From Hemibagrus wyckioides (lineage: Eukaryota > Chordata > Actinopteri > Siluriformes > Bagridae), in contig NC_080723.1 in the NCBI RefSeq assembly GCF_019097595.1, positions 15,841,511 through 15,905,510 on the forward strand: a DNA stretch of 64,000 bases, read 5' to 3'. Below, in pieces: positions 60,522-64,000 of this stretch. The notes beneath the pieces are model-generated. The model did no database searches. It was given only the letters and a program-made list of their open reading frames with translations, and was not told the DNA's origin. Every line of letters begins with the position of its first letter. Position 1 is the stretch's first letter. Position numbers and translations under genes: made by a program.

Positions 60522-61634
60522 CTCGCCAAAATACCGCGAGAGTGTGCGCTCGAATATGCTCTAGAACTGCTCTCGCGATACTTTAATGTCCTACACCTGT
60601 CGGTCTGCGCGGCGCCGCTTTCACACCACGTGACTAAAATACCTTACAGCCCTTAAACCGGACAACAATAAAAATGTCAGAGAACACAACAATCTTATTA
60701 TTCAGATAATAGTCTAACTTATAATATTTAATGTTAACACAGTTGATTAAAGTAGGCTAACAAATGTAGTTGTGTCAAAAAGGAGGCCCTATGTCTTTGA
60801 TTCTGAAAACCCCTGACATATAGGACCCTTTAGAATATTATTCCATACCCAAGACCTACAAAAGCCTTACATTAAATTATCCTAAAGATAGATCTAAATA
60901 AAATCTAAACTGTTAAAGCACTAAGACATTAAAGTCTGAACATCATGACTTTCTATTATTCAACTAATGCAGTATTTAAGTTAAAATACAGACATGACTT
61001 AGGTGAACAATGGACCAGAACAAACTCTATCATTCGGCTGTTCTGTCAATTGATAAAGGTATTCTCAGCACTAGAAATACTAGTATGATAATTGATCGTT
61101 TTGCTCAAGGCTCGGAGATACTGTCTGATGTTTCCACCCTCAAAAAAATAGTTTAGAAAAGTCATCAAGAGCATGAAGTAGACAAGATACAAGCAGTAAG
61201 ATAGCTGAGAGAATGAGAGATGAGAGAGTGATAAGAGAAGAGAAGCTGTAAAAAATAAAAAAAAATAAACAAAGAATAATTCATACAGTAGTGACAGCAT
61301 AAATCAGGAATGAAATAATAGGTGCATGTATAATATAGATTATTGTAAACTAATAGTAATAATAAAGGATTTGCATGGCACAGCTTCACACACAAGCAGT
61401 AAAAGAGACAATATTGCATGGCATACCTGTGTGAGAGAAAATGAACTGAATTGAAGATTGAATTAAATTTTCTAAAGTTGCATACTGTTTGTGTTAATTT
61501 GTGTTTATTATTAAACAATATTACATAAAAATGCCCTTACAAAACATGTTATTCTTGCTTACCCCCTCTCCTCAATTAGCCCCGGATGTTTTGGGCTCAG
61601 CCTCTGAGGTTTTCAAATCCTAGATACGCCCCTG
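60286..61634. mobile_element. Non-autonomous hAT-like transposon
   Basis: The ends are inverted: CAGGGGCGTCGCTAGG on the left, CCTAGATACGCCCCTG on the right, 14 of 16 bases matching. Directly flanking them is an 8-bp duplication, GTTGGTGT (60278-60285 and 61635-61642), the target-site size of hAT elements. The 1349-bp interior has no transposase frame. It holds a CpG-rich region, a GC/AC microsatellite and two copies of AGCCCCGGATGTTTT near the ends. Confidence 0.85.
60464..60518. repeat. (CG)n-(CA)n alternating purine-pyrimidine tract
   Basis: CACGCGCG... passes into a run of CA units, all alternating pyrimidine and purine, inside the hAT element. Confidence 0.95.
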
Positions 61635-61879
61635 GTTGGTGTTATGGTGTGCATGTAATGATGTAATAAGTGATATGAACTAATTGATACAAAGACAAAA
61701 CTGATATATTATTAGATATTAACTCTATGAGCTATGACTCTATGAGCAGAGATCAAACAAAGCCATGTAGCATCAAACATGTGATAAACATAAGACAGTA
61801 GTTTGTACTAATGTTCAGCTCTCACAGTAAACTAGAAATTATGAGAAAATTACAAGACCTGAGATCCACAGGATCTTAC
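61635..61879. other. Intron immediately downstream of the second alpha exon
   Basis: Short AT-rich stretch from the hAT target duplication to the splice donor at 61879. Nothing else was recognised. Confidence 0.6.
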
Positions 61880-64000
61880 CTTCTCTTTATTAGGGAGTGT
61901 TTGTGTTTGGTTAAAGGTGTCTCCTCCATTTATACTGATCAGTTCAGCATCTGCAGGTGGATATTGGGCAGGGAATACCACTACATCACTTTTCAGTGTA
62001 TCAGAACTAAAACACACATCATATTGCTGAGTAGATTTGGAGTAAGACCAGCTTCCATCAGGATGTGTGGTAATCACTGGGGCGCTGTATCTGCTCAAAC
62101 TGCCACTTGTCAAGCAGCATTTTACAGCTATTAAACTGATTAGACTCAGTAAAAATATCACTGAAACTGACACAATGGCAATCAACAAGTACATGTTTAA
62201 ATCGGAGAAACTATCCTCCTTTATCTGTGTTGGTTTCAATTGAGTCTTTATGTCCCCTGTGCTCTCAACAACCACAACATCAATAGACACAGTGGTTGAC
62301 AGTGAGGGCTCTCCGTTATCAGAAACCAAAATGACCAGTGGGTGAGTTTTCAGGTCATTGTCACTCATTCTTCTTTTAGTCCTGATCTCTCCGCTGCTGG
62401 TTCCAATCCAGAAAAGGTTGTTTCCTTTGGGTTCAGATACGTGATAAGAAAGCAGTGCATTATATCCAGAATCTGAGTCTACAGCTCTGATCTTGGCCAC
62501 AAAATAGCCTGCTTCAGCAGAATATGGAACATTCTCTGTGTGAATAGATCCATGTTCGGAATAGGGAGTGAGAATCCCTGGACTGTTGTCATTCTCATCC
62601 AGTATAAAAACATTCACAGTAACATTACTGCTCAGTGGAGGAACACCAAAGTCTGTGGCCTGTGCTATGAATTGAAATGTTTTTATCTCCTCATAGTTAA
62701 ATGACTGCAGACTGTAAATATCTCCACTGTCAGGGTTTATGTTTACCATGGATGACACAGGAACATTTCGCGAGCCTTCTAGCAATGAATATGATATTCT
62801 AGCATTGTCTGCAACATCATTGTCAAATGCAGATACTGTATAAATAACACATCCAACCTGACTGTTCTCTTTTACATGCACATTAATAGTTGGCTCAGTA
62901 AAGCATGGCGCATTATCATTCACATCAGAAACCTGTACAGTAATGACAGTCGTGCTGGATAGAGATGGAGTCCCTTCATCAGTAGCTGTGATAGTGACGT
63001 TATACTGAGACGCACGTTCTCTGTCGAGAGGTCCATTTACAACTAATGTGTAATAATTCTTGTATGACTTTTGAATCTTAAATGGGACAGATCCAAGACT
63101 TTTAAGGGTTACTTTACCGTTTTTGCCAGCATCGTTATCAATAACAGTTATCATTCCCACCATTGTGTCAACCGGTGTATCCTCCTTAATAATGTCAACT
63201 AATGAGGTCACAAATATTTCCGGAACGTTATCGTTAATATCAATGATTTCTACTAGAATCTTGCACATTGCCGCTCTTGGATTATTACCTTTGTCCTTTG
63301 CCTGCACCCGAAGTTCAACCGCATTTTTCTTTTCATAATCTACATCACCCATCACTACAATTTCACCGGTTTCTGGATTTATTGAGAACGCGTTAAGATT
63401 TTGATCACTGTCGTGGTTAACAAACGAATAGGTAATTTCGCCGTTAACGCCTTCATCCAAATCACTGGCATGCACAGTAATTACGGGAGTACCTGGTGAA
63501 GCATTCTCGTTAACTTGAGCTTTATAGAGTGATCTACTGCACACCGGAACGTTATCATTAACATCTACCACATTTATAATAACAGGAATCGTTCCAGATC
63601 TGTGAGGTTTTCCTCCATCCACAGCAGTCAGTGTGATGTCGATCGCAGACTGTTTCTCTCTGTCTAAAGCTTTCTGCAGAATTAATTCAGCTGATACGCT
63701 CTGCTCTCCGCTATGTACATCAAGCGAAAAGTGTTCATTTTGGCTCAGCTTGTAGCTCTTTACCGAATTACTTCCCACGTCTGCATCATACGCGCTCGGT
63801 AAAGCAAATCTCTCCCCTGGAGCAGCTAACTCTGAAATATTTAACATCCATTCTGTCTGCCGAAATACTGGTGAGTTGTCGTTAATATCTAAAACGTTCA
63901 CCTCAAACCTATAAATATTCAGCGGTGACTTAGCGACAGCTTCTAGCGCTATAGAACAGTGTATGTTACGTTCACAAAGCTCTTCTCGATCAAGAATTTC
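61880..64000 (-). CDS. Protocadherin alpha-type variable exon, 5' end outside window
   Basis: The frame is open without interruption to the right edge, where it reads ILDREELCERNIHCSIALEA, inside EC1, so the signal peptide and most of EC1 lie beyond the window. EC linkers are DINDNSP, DVNDNVP, DINDNVP, DVNDNAP and DENDNSP. The transmembrane segment and the [20 protein letters not shown] tail are nearly the same as in the other alpha exon. It ends NKEK with GAGAAG|gtaagatcc in phase 0. EC1-EC5 differ clearly from the other alpha exon, as expected for isoform-specific recognition domains. Confidence 0.93.

Overview
The window is vertebrate genomic DNA, almost certainly from a teleost fish. It covers the junction between the alpha and gamma halves of a clustered protocadherin locus. 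The evidence is a row of large intronless exons, each encoding a signal peptide, six cadherin (EC) repeats, one transmembrane segment and a short cytoplasmic stub ending at a splice donor. Three tiny exons encode the alpha common cytoplasmic domain. Fish-type repeats (Tc1/mariner, hAT, L2-like LINE, many long microsatellites) support a teleost. The species cannot be named from this sequence.

Every protocadherin exon lies on the minus strand, so transcription runs from high to low coordinates. In that order the window holds: a 5'-truncated alpha variable exon (61880-64000); a complete alpha variable exon (57412-59787); the conserved C-type alpha exon, alpha-c2-like (47469-50057); alpha constant exon 1 (45068-45126), exon 2 (40564-40649) and exon 3 with the stop codon (33180-33484); an alpha 3' UTR of uncertain extent; a gene-free alpha-gamma interval (about 18.9-30 kb) with an L2-like LINE and candidate regulatory sequence; and six gamma variable exons, called here gV1 to gV6 in transcription order (16237-18639, 12885-15326, 9410-11785, 6290-8728, 3079-5511, 98-2476). 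The gamma constant exons must lie beyond the left edge.

In this gene family each variable exon has its own promoter, and its transcript splices in phase 0 to the shared constant exons. Neurons choose promoters to display different adhesion molecules. The sequence shows the expected parts: a conserved promoter element containing CGCT lies about 170-290 bp upstream of the start codons, and phase-0 donors close the variable exons. The alpha constant exons join in frame (59 nt, 86 nt, 305 nt to the stop).

The points most worth a second look are: (1) two CSE/CTCF-like motifs in reverse orientation in a CpG-rich patch at 20.1-20.7 kb, placed and oriented like the mammalian HS5-1 enhancer; (2) a recent tandem duplication of gV4/gV5 with clustered amino-acid changes in EC3; (3) a mosaic exon gV3, and homogenised EC6-TM-cytoplasmic regions in both families; (4) a degenerate promoter element on the first gamma exon; (5) a non-autonomous hAT element with an intact 8-bp target duplication between two alpha exons, and a dead Tc1 copy inside the alpha constant intron.
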